In this document: positions 31,223 to 39,653 of the stretch, in pieces
Layout of the letters: every line of letters begins with the position of its first letter
Numbering within the stretch: the first letter of the stretch is position 1
Assembly: GCF_034113885.1 (NCBI RefSeq)
Contig: NZ_JAXEWM010000012.1
Coordinates: 1-47,223, forward strand
Reading direction: 5' to 3'
Source: Intestinibacter sp034113885
Lineage (GTDB): Bacteria > Bacillota > Clostridia > Peptostreptococcales > Peptostreptococcaceae
Length of the DNA stretch: 47,223 nucleotides
The notes under the pieces: model-generated
Told to the model about the DNA's origin: nothing
The model's database searches: none
The model's input: only the letters and a program-made list of their open reading frames with translations
Position numbers and translations under genes: made by a program

Positions 31223-32233
31223 ATGAACAAAAATTTGAAAAAAATAATAGGAGTAACTACATCGATGATTTTATCATTATGTATGTTGACAGGATGCTCT
31301 TCAAATAACAGCGCATCTTCTAGTAGCACAAGTGAGTCATCATCAAGTGAACAAACTACAGAGCTTCCAAAACAAATCAACATCACATATGTAAAAGCTC
31401 CACTAAATGTACCAAGTATATTAGAAAAGAACGATTCACTATTTGATGAAGAATTCAAATCTGAAGGCATAAAGGTAAATTGGTCTGAAATAACAGCAGG
31501 ACCAGATCAAACAGAAGCTTTAGCATCTGGGGATATAGACTTTGCACATTGTTTAGGTGGAACATCAGCTTTAATAGCTGCATCAAATGGAGTAGACTTA
31601 AAGATAATAGGAGCTTATTCTCAAGCACCAAAGGGATTTATGTTAGTTACTAATGATAAGAACATAAAAGGACCTGAAGATTTAAAAGGTAAAAAAATCG
31701 GTGGACCTAAAGGAACTATTTTACATCAATTATTAGTAGCAGCATTAAAGGATAAAGACTTGAGCATCGATGATGTTGAATACATGGATATGCAAATACC
31801 TGATGCAGTTACTTCTCTAGGAAGTGGAGATATAGATTGTGCTTTAGTTGCAGGACCTGCTGCACTTCAATGCTTAAATTCAGGAAGTACAAAGGTTTGT
31901 GATGGTGAAGGATTAGTAAGTGGTATAACAGTTATAGCTGTAAATTCTGAATTTGCAGACAAATATCCTGACTTAGTTAAGAGATTTATGAAGGTTCATG
32001 AAGACACACTTGATTATATGGAAAAAAATTACGATGAAATGATAAGTAAAGTAGCTAAGGAATTAGATATAAGTGAAGATGATGTTAAATCACTATACGA
32101 ATGGTATGATTTTGACGACGATATAGACGATGAAGAAATAAAGGCATTATACGATACACAAGATTTCTTAATTGAAAATAAAATGCAAGATAAAGAAATA
32201 AAAATAGAAGATTATATACTAGATGTAGAATAG
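31223..32233 (+). CDS. substrate-binding lipoprotein, nitrate/sulfonate/taurine type
   Basis: A 336-residue lipoprotein. The ATG at 31223 follows GGGGGAAAAATAAC. A lipobox, MLTGC, puts the lipid-modified Cys at about residue 25, followed by a Ser-rich tether (NSASSSSTSESSSSE). The mature domain is of the SsuA/TauA/NMT1 type, with INITYVKAPLNVPSILEKN, ASGDIDFAHCLGG and LKGKKIGGPKGTILHQLL. The C-terminal 60 residues are highly acidic (YDFDDDIDDEEIKALYD). It is the third gene of the importer. The ligand is not evident. Confidence 0.92.
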   Translation: MNKNLKKIIGVTTSMILSLCMLTGCSSNNSASSSSTSESSSSEQTTELPKQINITYVKAPLNVPSILEKNDSLFDEEFKSEGIKVNWSEITAGPDQTEALASGDIDFAHCLGGTSALIAASNGVDLKIIGAYSQAPKGFMLVTNDKNIKGPEDLKGKKIGGPKGTILHQLLVAALKDKDLSIDDVEYMDMQIPDAVTSLGSGDIDCALVAGPAALQCLNSGSTKVCDGEGLVSGITVIAVNSEFADKYPDLVKRFMKVHEDTLDYMEKNYDEMISKVAKELDISEDDVKSLYEWYDFDDDIDDEEIKALYDTQDFLIENKMQDKEIKIEDYILDVE

Positions 32234-32271
32234 ATTTACATAATAAATAAAATTGTAAAGCTTATTGATAC

Positions 32272-32312
32272 AATAAGATGGTTTTTGATTATTAAAATCA
32301 TCTTATTTTTTT
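32272..32312 (+). terminator. rho-independent terminator
   Basis: AATAAGATGGTTTT pairs with AAAATCATCTTATT (one G-U) and is followed by seven T. Confidence 0.92.
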
Positions 32313-32385
32313 GTACTAAAAAGTATAATAATCGAAATTCCACAAATAATAAAATAGAAAATTAATTACTTTCGGAGGTATGAAT

Positions 32386-33039
32386 ATGAAGAATAAATTT
32401 TTTATTTTATGCTTGGCATTATTAATGGTTTTAGGTGTAGTTGGATGTGCTAGAAATAACAACGATCAAGCGACTAAAAATAATGCAGTTCAAGAGACGC
32501 CTGGAGACAATACAAATCAAAATAATGCTGCGAATGATGTCGCAGATAATGGCTACTACGATATATATACTAGAAACTACAATGCGAGCTTATTGCCATT
32601 AGAAGAAAATTATACTATGTATGGAAATTTAAACACAGTAGAAGAATACTACAAGACAAATAAATATCCAGGTAACAAAAAATATCTAGAAGAAGTCAAA
32701 AAAGCGCTTAAAGACAGCAGAGATAATGTCGAAAAATTTGTAAACAACATGGAAAAAGAGGCAAAATCAAACGATAATCAAGTAAATAAACTAAATAAAG
32801 AGATGATAGACGATGGTAGAGACTTGATAGAAGATATAGACGAAAGAATTCAAAGACTAGATAGAATAACAGATCAAGATTTAAACAGCTCAGAAACTGA
32901 ATTTAGACGTCTAGTCGGAGAAAGAATAATGTTAGACGATGATGGAGATAACGATTTTAGAGATATACTTAGAAACATAGAAAGAACATTAGGTATAGAT
33001 AGACAAAATAATAAAAATAATAATATGAAAAATAAATAA
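32386..33039 (+). CDS. unknown helical lipoprotein
   Basis: A 217-residue lipoprotein unknown to me. The ATG at 32386 is 8 bases after GGAGG; the ATG 6 bases upstream is too close. The lipobox is LGVVGC, with Cys at about residue 21. An Asn/Gln-rich tether follows to about residue 55. The rest is almost wholly helical and charged (KNKYLEEVKKALKDSRDNVEKF; SSETEFRRLVGERIML), suggesting a helical bundle on the outer face of the membrane. It is monocistronic between terminators. No function can be claimed. Confidence 0.8.
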   Translation: MKNKFFILCLALLMVLGVVGCARNNNDQATKNNAVQETPGDNTNQNNAANDVADNGYYDIYTRNYNASLLPLEENYTMYGNLNTVEEYYKTNKYPGNKKYLEEVKKALKDSRDNVEKFVNNMEKEAKSNDNQVNKLNKEMIDDGRDLIEDIDERIQRLDRITDQDLNSSETEFRRLVGERIMLDDDGDNDFRDILRNIERTLGIDRQNNKNNNMKNK

Positions 33040-33059
33040 ATTGTAGTTAACTACATTTA

Positions 33060-33100
33060 GAACCTAGCTATATTTAAAAATATGGCTAGGTTTGTTTTTC
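33060..33100 (+). terminator. rho-independent terminator, overlapping the ppx-like gene end
   Basis: AACCTAGCTATATTT pairs with AATATGGCTAGGTT and is followed by T-rich DNA. The right part includes the stop codon of the convergent minus-strand gene. Confidence 0.85.
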
Positions 33101-34012
33101 TAAGCAGCTATAAAAAATACCTTCTCTAATACCGTAATTATTTATAATTATTTTTTTCCCGTGGATATAAAGCATAAAATACTTCATGAAATTAGAGCTA
33201 GCACATATTACATCTGCTCTTTTTTTAGATACACCTTTGATACTTATTCTATCGCTATAATCTAAGCTGCAAATTTTATTATTTATATGAGATAGCTCAG
33301 AATAACTCATCTGAAAATTATGCAGAGAGGTTTCAGTGTAATTATCGCTATTGCAAATATGGATTTGGGCGATATTTTTCATAGAGCCTCCGATTGTTAT
33401 TATAGGTAAATTTTTACCTTGCTTTAGCCAAGGGTATTTATTAAATTCGTTGTAAATATAATTTTTAAATTCATTTTTAGTAAAAGGAGATATTTTATTA
33501 AACATGTTAAACTTACTAGAAAGAGGAATTGGTCCAAGAGGCAAACTAGCGTAATTTTTAAATTTCCTATTTTTTATCAAAGCTATTTCGACACTAGCTC
33601 CACCCATATCCACTAAAAAATAACTGTTGTAATTTAAAGTATTGATAGTAGATACATATCCCAAATAGGATTCTTCATATCCAGTCAGTATTTTAACATC
33701 TAAACCTGTTTCCTTCTTTATTTCCTTTAAGACAATATCTCTGTTTGCACATTTTCTAAGCGTTTCTGTAGCTACAGCTATAATTTCTGTGCAATTAAAG
33801 GCTTCACATTTTTCTTTGAAATTTTGTATGCTTAAAATTAATTTATATATTCCCATTCCAGACAGATTTGGTAAGTCATCAATATAATAATCACTCAGTC
33901 TTATTTGATGTTTTCTCTCAAAAAGTACGTTTATTTTTTTTGATTCCCTTAATTCTGCTATTAATAATTTCAATGAATTTGATCCTAAATCGATAATTCC
34001 AATTGACTTCAT
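33086..34012 (-). CDS. Ppx/GppA family phosphatase (exopolyphosphatase-like)
   Basis: A 308-residue member of the Ppx/GppA family of the ASKHA fold, which hydrolyses polyphosphate or pppGpp. Phosphate-1 is GIIDLGSNSLKLLIAEL at the N-terminus, and phosphate-2 is FLVDMGGASVEIAL at about 135. IAVATETLRKCANRD and YGIREGIFY are family hallmarks. It is the short two-domain form without the C-terminal HD domain of long Ppx proteins. The ATG follows GGTGGGGATATAATT on the minus strand. Which of the two substrates it prefers cannot be decided here. Confidence 0.9.
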   Translation of the reverse strand: MKSIGIIDLGSNSLKLLIAELRESKKINVLFERKHQIRLSDYYIDDLPNLSGMGIYKLILSIQNFKEKCEAFNCTEIIAVATETLRKCANRDIVLKEIKKETGLDVKILTGYEESYLGYVSTINTLNYNSYFLVDMGGASVEIALIKNRKFKNYASLPLGPIPLSSKFNMFNKISPFTKNEFKNYIYNEFNKYPWLKQGKNLPIITIGGSMKNIAQIHICNSDNYTETSLHNFQMSYSELSHINNKICSLDYSDRISIKGVSKKRADVICASSNFMKYFMLYIHGKKIIINNYGIREGIFYSCLEKQT

Positions 34013-34208
34013 AATTATATCCCCACCTTTACATATAGATTAATTATATCAAATATATTTAAAATAGGAAGAATTAAATATATAATTAATTAAAAGAGAT
34101 AAAAATAATTAAAAAAATATGTATATATTAAATTTTACGACTATAATTGTTATATGAAAAGATAATATACATAAAAATTTTTAGCTATATGTAGAAAGGA
34201 AGAAAATA

Positions 34209-35012
34209 ATGAAAAAAATAGGATTTATAGGAGCAGGAAATATGGCGGGTGCCATAATAGGAGGAATTGTAAAATCAGGATTAGTAAAATCTGAAAATGT
34301 AATTGCAAGTGCAAAGACAATGACAAATCTAGACAAATTAAAAGAAGAATACAAAATAAATGTAACTTTAGATTCAAGAGAAGTTGCTAAAAATTCAGAT
34401 ATATTATTTATGGCTGTAAAGCCTAATATATTTGATGGCGTTTTGGAAACTGTAAAGGATTTAATCGACGACAAAAAAATCGTGGTTTCAATAGCTGCGG
34501 GTAAAAACATCGATGGAATCGAAAAAATAATAGGCGCTGACAAAAAAATAGTTAGAACTATGCCTAATACACCAGCCCTTGTAAATGAAGGTATGTCAGC
34601 TTTATGTCCAAATAAAAATATAGAGGATGATGAATTAAAAATAGTAAAAGATATATTCGACTCTTTTGGAAAGAGCGAGGTAATAGGAGAGTATTTAATA
34701 GACGCAGTAATAGGAGTAAGTGGTTCCTCTCCAGCGTATGTGTTTATGTTTATAGAAGCTATGGCAGATGCAGCAGTTATGGCTGGTATGCCTAGAAAGC
34801 AAGCATATAATTTTGCAGCACAAGCAGTGCTAGGCTCAGCAAAAATGGTGCTTGAAAGTGGAAAACATCCAGGTGAGTTAAAGGATATGGTATGTTCTCC
34901 AGCTGGAACTACAATAGATGCTGTTAAAGTATTAGAAAATGAAGGCATGAGATCTGCTGTTATAAATGCAGTTTGTGCTTGTGTTGAAAAATCTAAGGAA
35001 ATGAGCAAATAA
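34209..35012 (+). CDS. proC: pyrroline-5-carboxylate reductase
   Basis: A 267-residue enzyme that makes proline from pyrroline-5-carboxylate with NAD(P)H. It has IGFIGAGNMAGAIIGGI as nucleotide loop, FMAVKPNIFDGVL, IVRTMPNTPALVNEGMSAL and the C-terminal signature region VIGVSGSSPAYVFMFIEAMA followed by LKDMVCSPAGTTIDAVKVLE. The ribosome site is AGAAAGGAAGAAAATA. An ABC gene pair follows 19 bases later, perhaps by chance. Proline and the OpuC importer both serve osmotic balance, but no shared control is visible. Confidence 0.96.
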   Translation: MKKIGFIGAGNMAGAIIGGIVKSGLVKSENVIASAKTMTNLDKLKEEYKINVTLDSREVAKNSDILFMAVKPNIFDGVLETVKDLIDDKKIVVSIAAGKNIDGIEKIIGADKKIVRTMPNTPALVNEGMSALCPNKNIEDDELKIVKDIFDSFGKSEVIGEYLIDAVIGVSGSSPAYVFMFIEAMADAAVMAGMPRKQAYNFAAQAVLGSAKMVLESGKHPGELKDMVCSPAGTTIDAVKVLENEGMRSAVINAVCACVEKSKEMSK

Positions 35013-35031
35013 AAATATTGGAGATGTTTTG

Positions 35032-35811
35032 ATGGAAGAGAAGATAATAGAGATAAAATCTCTAAAAGTAAATTATGGAGAAAAAAAGGTTTTAAAAAAT
35101 ATAAATTTAGATGTATATAGGGGAAGTATAATCGGATATATAGGTCCAAATGGTGCTGGAAAAAGTACTACTATAAAAATACTTTTAGGATTAAATGACG
35201 ATTACAGTGGCGAAGTCAAGATTTTTGGCAAGGACATAAGAGACGATGATTACGACTTTAAAAGCAAGATAGGGTATGTACCAGAGGTTGCTAAATTGTA
35301 CGAAAATTTAACTGCTAGAGAGTATTTGACTTTTATTGGGCAGCTTTACAATATGCCTTACGATAAATGTGATAAAAAGGCTCAGGCATTGATGGAAATT
35401 TTGGGAATAGGACAGGCCTATGACACTAGATTGTCGTCTTTTTCAAAAGGGATGAAACAAAAGGTGCTTATAATTTCAGCACTAATACATAATCCAGAGA
35501 TACTTTTCTTAGATGAGCCTCTAAGTGGTTTAGATGCAAATAGCGTGCTAGTTATAAAGGAAATAATATCAAAATTAAGAGACGACAAAAAAACTATTTT
35601 TTACTCATCTCATATTATGGAGGTAGTAGAAAAGATAAGCGATAGAATAGTTTTATTAAAAGACGGCAAGATAATTGCAGATGGAGATTTTGAGGAAATC
35701 AAAAAATTAAACCGCAAATCATCTTTAGAAGAAGTATTTAACGAGTTGACCGGATTTGATGATCATCTATCACTTGCCGAAAAATTTGTGGAAATAATAA
35801 ATGAGGTATAA
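35032..35811 (+). CDS. ABC transporter ATPase (exporter type)
   Basis: A 259-residue ATPase of the drug/lantibiotic-exporter class, partner of the next permease. Walker A is GPNGAGKST, the Q-loop area is GYVPEVAKLYENLTAREYL, the signature is FSKGMKQKV, Walker B is ILFLDEPLSGLD, and the switch His is in SSHIMEV. The ATG at 35032 is 8 bases after GGAG, and a TTG three bases upstream is possible. Substrate unknown. Confidence 0.92.
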   Translation: MEEKIIEIKSLKVNYGEKKVLKNINLDVYRGSIIGYIGPNGAGKSTTIKILLGLNDDYSGEVKIFGKDIRDDDYDFKSKIGYVPEVAKLYENLTAREYLTFIGQLYNMPYDKCDKKAQALMEILGIGQAYDTRLSSFSKGMKQKVLIISALIHNPEILFLDEPLSGLDANSVLVIKEIISKLRDDKKTIFYSSHIMEVVEKISDRIVLLKDGKIIADGDFEEIKKLNRKSSLEEVFNELTGFDDHLSLAEKFVEIINEV

Positions 35812-35813
35812 AT

Positions 35814-37424
35814 ATGAAGGATTTTTTTAGTTTAAAAATTTTAGATTTATTTAAGCCTCTATTTAAAGCATTTAAAGTAGAATACGATAAGATGAGGCTT
35901 ATAGTTAAGACAAAGCTGACATTAGATAGACGAAGAGGAAGCGAGTCTAATGGAGGGAAAAATACATTTTTACAATCTCTGATTTTATATTTTGTAATGG
36001 GATTTTTCTCATCTATAGTATTGTTTTTCAAGATGGATATTATGGTCAAGATGACGATGATATTTGCATTTATATCAGTTATGCTTTTGACGTCTTTTAT
36101 ATCTGATTTTTCATCTGTAATTTTAGATACATCTGATAAGGATATAATAGGAATAGCTGATGTAAAGCAAAAGACCTTGAATATGGCTAAAATGGTTCAT
36201 GTAATAATATATATTTCGATTTTGAGCTTGGCTATAGGCGGATTTTCACTGATTGCAAGTTTATTTACATATGGTGTAGGCTTTTTATTGCTATTTGTTG
36301 TATGTATTATTTTAACGGATTTTTTACTTATTATGCTAACATCTGTTTTGTACTATGTATTGATAAAAATATTTAAGGGTGAGAGATTAAAGGATGTACT
36401 TACTTTGTTTCAAGTACTTATGATGATATTGTTTTTCCTTATGTGTTATATGATGACTAGTGGCGATTTTGCAGGAGTTGATTTTAAACCGCATGCATAC
36501 AGCTTATTTGTGCCTTTTATGTGGTTTGCTTCTTTATTTAGTGTAGTTTTTGAAGGAAACAGAGAAGCTTTATATATGGTGATGTCTTTACTAGCTGTAG
36601 TCGTACCTATTTTGATGATTTTACTTTATATTAAATTGACTCCAGCCTTTGAAAAAAATCTAGAAAAGTTAGATCAAGTTTCGTATAGCAAGAGTAAAGC
36701 TAAAAAAGGCTTTGGATTAAAGCTAAGCGAGGTTTTATGTAAAAATAACGAGGAAAGAGCATTTTTCAATTTTATATACAATAACTTGAGTAGAGATAGG
36801 GATTTTAAAACAAGGGCTTATCCTACTTTGGGAACAGCAGTTTTAATGCCATTTGTATTGTTATTTGCATCTTATGACAAAAATATGGGTATAATGGAAT
36901 ATATAAATTCTTTGAGAAGTACAAATAACTTTTTGTATATTTATATAGGTATAATCGTAATACAAAACTGTATCTTATTGCTAAAATACTCAAAGGGATA
37001 CGAAGCTTCGTTTATATACGATGTCTTACCTATTGAAAAAAGAAAAAATGTATACAGTGCAGAGTTTAAGGTAATAATAGTTAAGTTATTTATACCGGTA
37101 TTTTTAGTTATAGGTATTCCTTATTTGTTTGTGTTTAAGGTAGGGTTTATCAAGCATCTGCTTATTGCATTTGTGTCGACTATATTTATTTCTATGGGAA
37201 CATTTAGAATAAATGAAAAGCCACTTCCTTTTTCACAGGATTATACAGTTTCAGCTAATTCTGCTAATTTTATCAATGTCATAAAATCAGCTGTATTTGT
37301 AGGAATTTTTACAGCGATTCATTATGTAGTGGCAACGAGTTTAGGAAGCATATTTAGTTTAGTGTATTTGATTTTATTGATTCTTGTTATGGCTATAAGC
37401 TGGAATAAGGTTTTTGATGTATAA
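35814..37424 (+). CDS. ABC transporter permease (large, exporter type)
   Basis: A 536-residue polytopic membrane protein with about 12 hydrophobic segments, starting two bases after the ATPase stop. The N-terminal 50 residues are basic and cytoplasmic. It has no family motif I can name with certainty; the pairing with an ATPase of the exporter class and the size suit the large-permease ABC systems of Clostridia. Two halves are separated by a charged stretch near 280-330 (SKSKAKKGFGLKLSEVL). No bacteriocin or histidine-kinase genes are nearby, so the substrate remains open. Confidence 0.8.
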   Translation: MKDFFSLKILDLFKPLFKAFKVEYDKMRLIVKTKLTLDRRRGSESNGGKNTFLQSLILYFVMGFFSSIVLFFKMDIMVKMTMIFAFISVMLLTSFISDFSSVILDTSDKDIIGIADVKQKTLNMAKMVHVIIYISILSLAIGGFSLIASLFTYGVGFLLLFVVCIILTDFLLIMLTSVLYYVLIKIFKGERLKDVLTLFQVLMMILFFLMCYMMTSGDFAGVDFKPHAYSLFVPFMWFASLFSVVFEGNREALYMVMSLLAVVVPILMILLYIKLTPAFEKNLEKLDQVSYSKSKAKKGFGLKLSEVLCKNNEERAFFNFIYNNLSRDRDFKTRAYPTLGTAVLMPFVLLFASYDKNMGIMEYINSLRSTNNFLYIYIGIIVIQNCILLLKYSKGYEASFIYDVLPIEKRKNVYSAEFKVIIVKLFIPVFLVIGIPYLFVFKVGFIKHLLIAFVSTIFISMGTFRINEKPLPFSQDYTVSANSANFINVIKSAVFVGIFTAIHYVVATSLGSIFSLVYLILLILVMAISWNKVFDV

Positions 37425-37425
37425 T

Positions 37426-37458
37426 AAAAAAGGGGCTCGATTTGAGCCTCTTTTTTTA
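37426..37458 (+). terminator. rho-independent terminator
   Basis: AAAAAGGGGCTC pairs with GAGCCTCTTTTT around a five-base loop (one mismatch) and is followed by T. It also has A residues on its left, so it may work in both directions. Confidence 0.92.
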
Positions 37459-37475
37459 ATGTATAAAAATTATAT

Positions 37476-38618
37476 TTACTTGCTGTCAAAGTGTTCAGTA
37501 TCAGTTTCTACCTCTGGGTCTAATGTATTTTCACCTGATGAACTAGAATCAGTATTTTGATTATCATCAGCATCATCTGATGAATTAAATAAATTACTGA
37601 ACCAATTTATTATTTTATCGAAGAAACCTTGTGCTTCTTCTTTTGAAGGTAGATTTTCAGCAGCTTTATTAGTAGCATCTATTATAGCTTGCTTATCTAA
37701 CATTGAATCGTTAGTTTCACCTAATATACCCAGGTCTTCAGAGCCTGAAAATAAACCGCTAAACCAATCGCCTATTCCAGAGAAGAAATCCATTATTCCA
37801 CCAGTATCTATATTTTCGCCGGCTTCCTTTAAGTTATCGCTTACAACATTAGATACGTTGTTTAAAGTTGATTTCATTTCGTTGTAATCGTAATTTTGAG
37901 CAGCTATTTTTTCCATTAAAGCTATTATCTTGTCAATTTGAGCATCTGTCAATTTTACATTGTAGTTGTTTGTTATGTTGTTTATTGTTTCTGCAATTTG
38001 AGTCGTATCTTGTGTGTTGTTTTTTATTATGTCTGCTTTGACGTCGTTTATTATACCAGTTGCCTTGTCTTGACCTATTTCATCACCTAGATCTCCTGTA
38101 GTTATTAGCTCTTCAGAAGCAAGCTCTTTTTTATCTTCGTCAAGCTTTTCTCCTGTCGCATTTTCAAATGCCTTCATGACACCTGTTAAAGCACCTGTCC
38201 CACTTACAGGAAATACTGCAGCTATAACACAGTTAGCGCCAGTAAGTCCAGCAGTTGATAAAGTACTTGCGACCATAGAAGAAGTAACCCAAGTTATATT
38301 TGCTGTTTTTACGTTTATACCACTTCCCTCAGTTGTAGGTTCAACATAAGCACAAGAATAAGTTTTAGTACCAAGTTGTTCTTCTGTAGCTATATTTCCT
38401 AGATAAGCTCTTTCTTCTTGATTATTTACAGTTATAATTTGAACTTCATCTTCTTTTACTCCAAAGTAGTTTAATATAGTTTGTCTTTGCTCAGGTGAAT
38501 TGTTTACACCTATAGTAACTACCTTTGAGCTATCAGCGAAAGATTTACTCATACCAAATGAAGAAAATACTAGGCATGTAGCCATCAACATAGATATTAT
38601 TTTATTTTTGATTTTCAT
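37476..38618 (-). CDS. secreted DUF1002 protein
   Basis: A 380-residue exported protein. The ATG at 38618 is preceded by TTGGGAGGCAATAAA. A signal peptide ends near SFA-DSS (about 28). Residues about 30-290 are DUF1002, with VTIGVNNSPEQRQTILNYFGV, KTYSCAYVEP and ITWVTSSMVASTLSTAGLTG; the family includes Bacillus YpuA and is linked to the cell envelope. The C-terminus differs: two similar amphipathic segments, IMDFFSGIGDWFSGLFSGSED and GFFDKIINWFSNLFNSSDD, end an otherwise acidic, Ser-rich tail (the first run is quoted only in part by family resemblance: FF, then WFS, then LF). A WalR-type box lies 110 bases upstream. Confidence 0.88.
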   Translation of the reverse strand: MKIKNKIISMLMATCLVFSSFGMSKSFADSSKVVTIGVNNSPEQRQTILNYFGVKEDEVQIITVNNQEERAYLGNIATEEQLGTKTYSCAYVEPTTEGSGINVKTANITWVTSSMVASTLSTAGLTGANCVIAAVFPVSGTGALTGVMKAFENATGEKLDEDKKELASEELITTGDLGDEIGQDKATGIINDVKADIIKNNTQDTTQIAETINNITNNYNVKLTDAQIDKIIALMEKIAAQNYDYNEMKSTLNNVSNVVSDNLKEAGENIDTGGIMDFFSGIGDWFSGLFSGSEDLGILGETNDSMLDKQAIIDATNKAAENLPSKEEAQGFFDKIINWFSNLFNSSDDADDNQNTDSSSSGENTLDPEVETDTEHFDSK

Positions 38619-38727
38619 TTTATTGCCTCCCAATACATAATTCGTATTATTAAATTTTTAATATATAATTTTAAAAATTATAAATTTGTTCACATTAATA
38701 ATATATAATTTTTTTAAAATAAATACG

Positions 38728-38744
38728 ATTACAATCTTGTAACA
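38728..38744 (-). promoter_or_regulatory. WalR-type box upstream of the DUF1002 gene
   Basis: TGTTAC-AAGAT-TGTAAT on the minus strand, an exact fit to TGTWAH-N5-TGTWAH, oriented with the DUF1002 gene. The whole spacer 38619-39045 (about 430 bases) otherwise holds AT-rich DNA and the promoter of the rightward gene; I could not pick a convincing -10 for the leftward gene. Confidence 0.5.
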
Positions 38745-38942
38745 TTGATTATATAATAAATAATTTAAAATATCTCTATTTTAAGGAATTTTTAAGAAAA
38801 AGACATAAAAATTAAAGAGAATTTTTATAGTATTTATTGTATTTAATTTGGGCATAATTGCAAGTAATATATAAATTATTTGTTTTAACTTTACAAATAT
38901 AATAAAATTTTGTACATCATATAAAAATAAGTACGAATATGA

Positions 38943-38971
38943 TTGAAAAAATATTGAATTTATTATATTAT
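38943..38971 (+). promoter_or_regulatory. promoter of the His/Cys-tail gene
   Basis: TTGAAA, a 17-base spacer and TATTAT. The leader would be about 65 bases. Confidence 0.65.
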
Positions 38972-39045
38972 AGAAAAGAAATATAATATATTTTACAACA
39001 AAAAGACAAATAATTTTGTATATTTTAGAAAGAAAGGAGAAAAGA

Positions 39046-39567
39046 ATGTCAAAAGAATTTGTTAAAGAAAGAGTATTAAAATATCTTATGGAGGATTTAT
39101 ATGTGCCTCAAGATATGATCGACACAAACGTACCTTTAAGTGAATTTGAAGAAGGTGCAGAAGGTATTTTAGACATAGTTGTAAATGTTGTAGTAAAAGA
39201 AAATGGTGAAGATTACTATGTACCAGTTTTAATAGTAACATGTGTAGATGAAGACTTTGTAATGGAGGGCGAAGCATTACAAAAAGAAATAGATTTCCTT
39301 GAAGATGTAGATAATATAACTACAGCAGGCAGAATGATATTGACAAATGGAAATGAAATGATGTATGCAGATTGGACTGGAGAAGAATACGATACAGAAG
39401 CATCTCTTCCTACATACGAACAAATGGAAAAAGAATTTTTCGAAATGGAAAAGAGAATACAAGAAGAAGAAATGTTACATGCCCATGACTGCGATTGTGG
39501 ATGCCACGACCACGATCATCATGATCATAATCACGATTGTGATTGCGGATGCCACGATCATGAATAA
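39046..39567 (+). CDS. HsdR-N-like domain protein with metal-binding His/Cys tail
   Basis: A 173-residue acidic protein. The ATG at 39046 follows AAAGGAGAAAAGA. Residues about 1-110 resemble the N-terminal domain found in type I restriction R subunits and in many stand-alone proteins: VKERVLKYLMEDLYVPQDMI, a GILDIVV strand and VPVLIVTCVDED. The usual E-x-K of the third motif is replaced by VTCVD, so nuclease activity is unlikely. The last 30 residues are almost only His, Asp and Cys, with two copies of HDCDCGCHDH around HDHHDHNH, an obvious metal-binding tail (Ni, Zn, Co or Cu). The sigma-factor gene follows 87 bases later. Function unknown. Confidence 0.8.
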   Translation: MSKEFVKERVLKYLMEDLYVPQDMIDTNVPLSEFEEGAEGILDIVVNVVVKENGEDYYVPVLIVTCVDEDFVMEGEALQKEIDFLEDVDNITTAGRMILTNGNEMMYADWTGEEYDTEASLPTYEQMEKEFFEMEKRIQEEEMLHAHDCDCGCHDHDHHDHNHDCDCGCHDHE

Positions 39568-39653
39568 TGAAAATGGTATTACATTTTTTTTATTTGGAAA
39601 CATATAATAAATATATACTTAAATAAACTATGTGTAAAAGAAGGGGTTATATT

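Noticed and set aside
34181..35149. A 322-codon minus-strand frame opposite proC
   Set aside because: proC is unmistakable on the plus strand; the opposite frame is a shadow, despite its length.
39016..39567. Type I restriction subunit or remnant of a restriction system
   Set aside because: Only a small HsdR-N-like domain is present, without helicase, without the E-x-K motif and without hsdM or hsdS genes.
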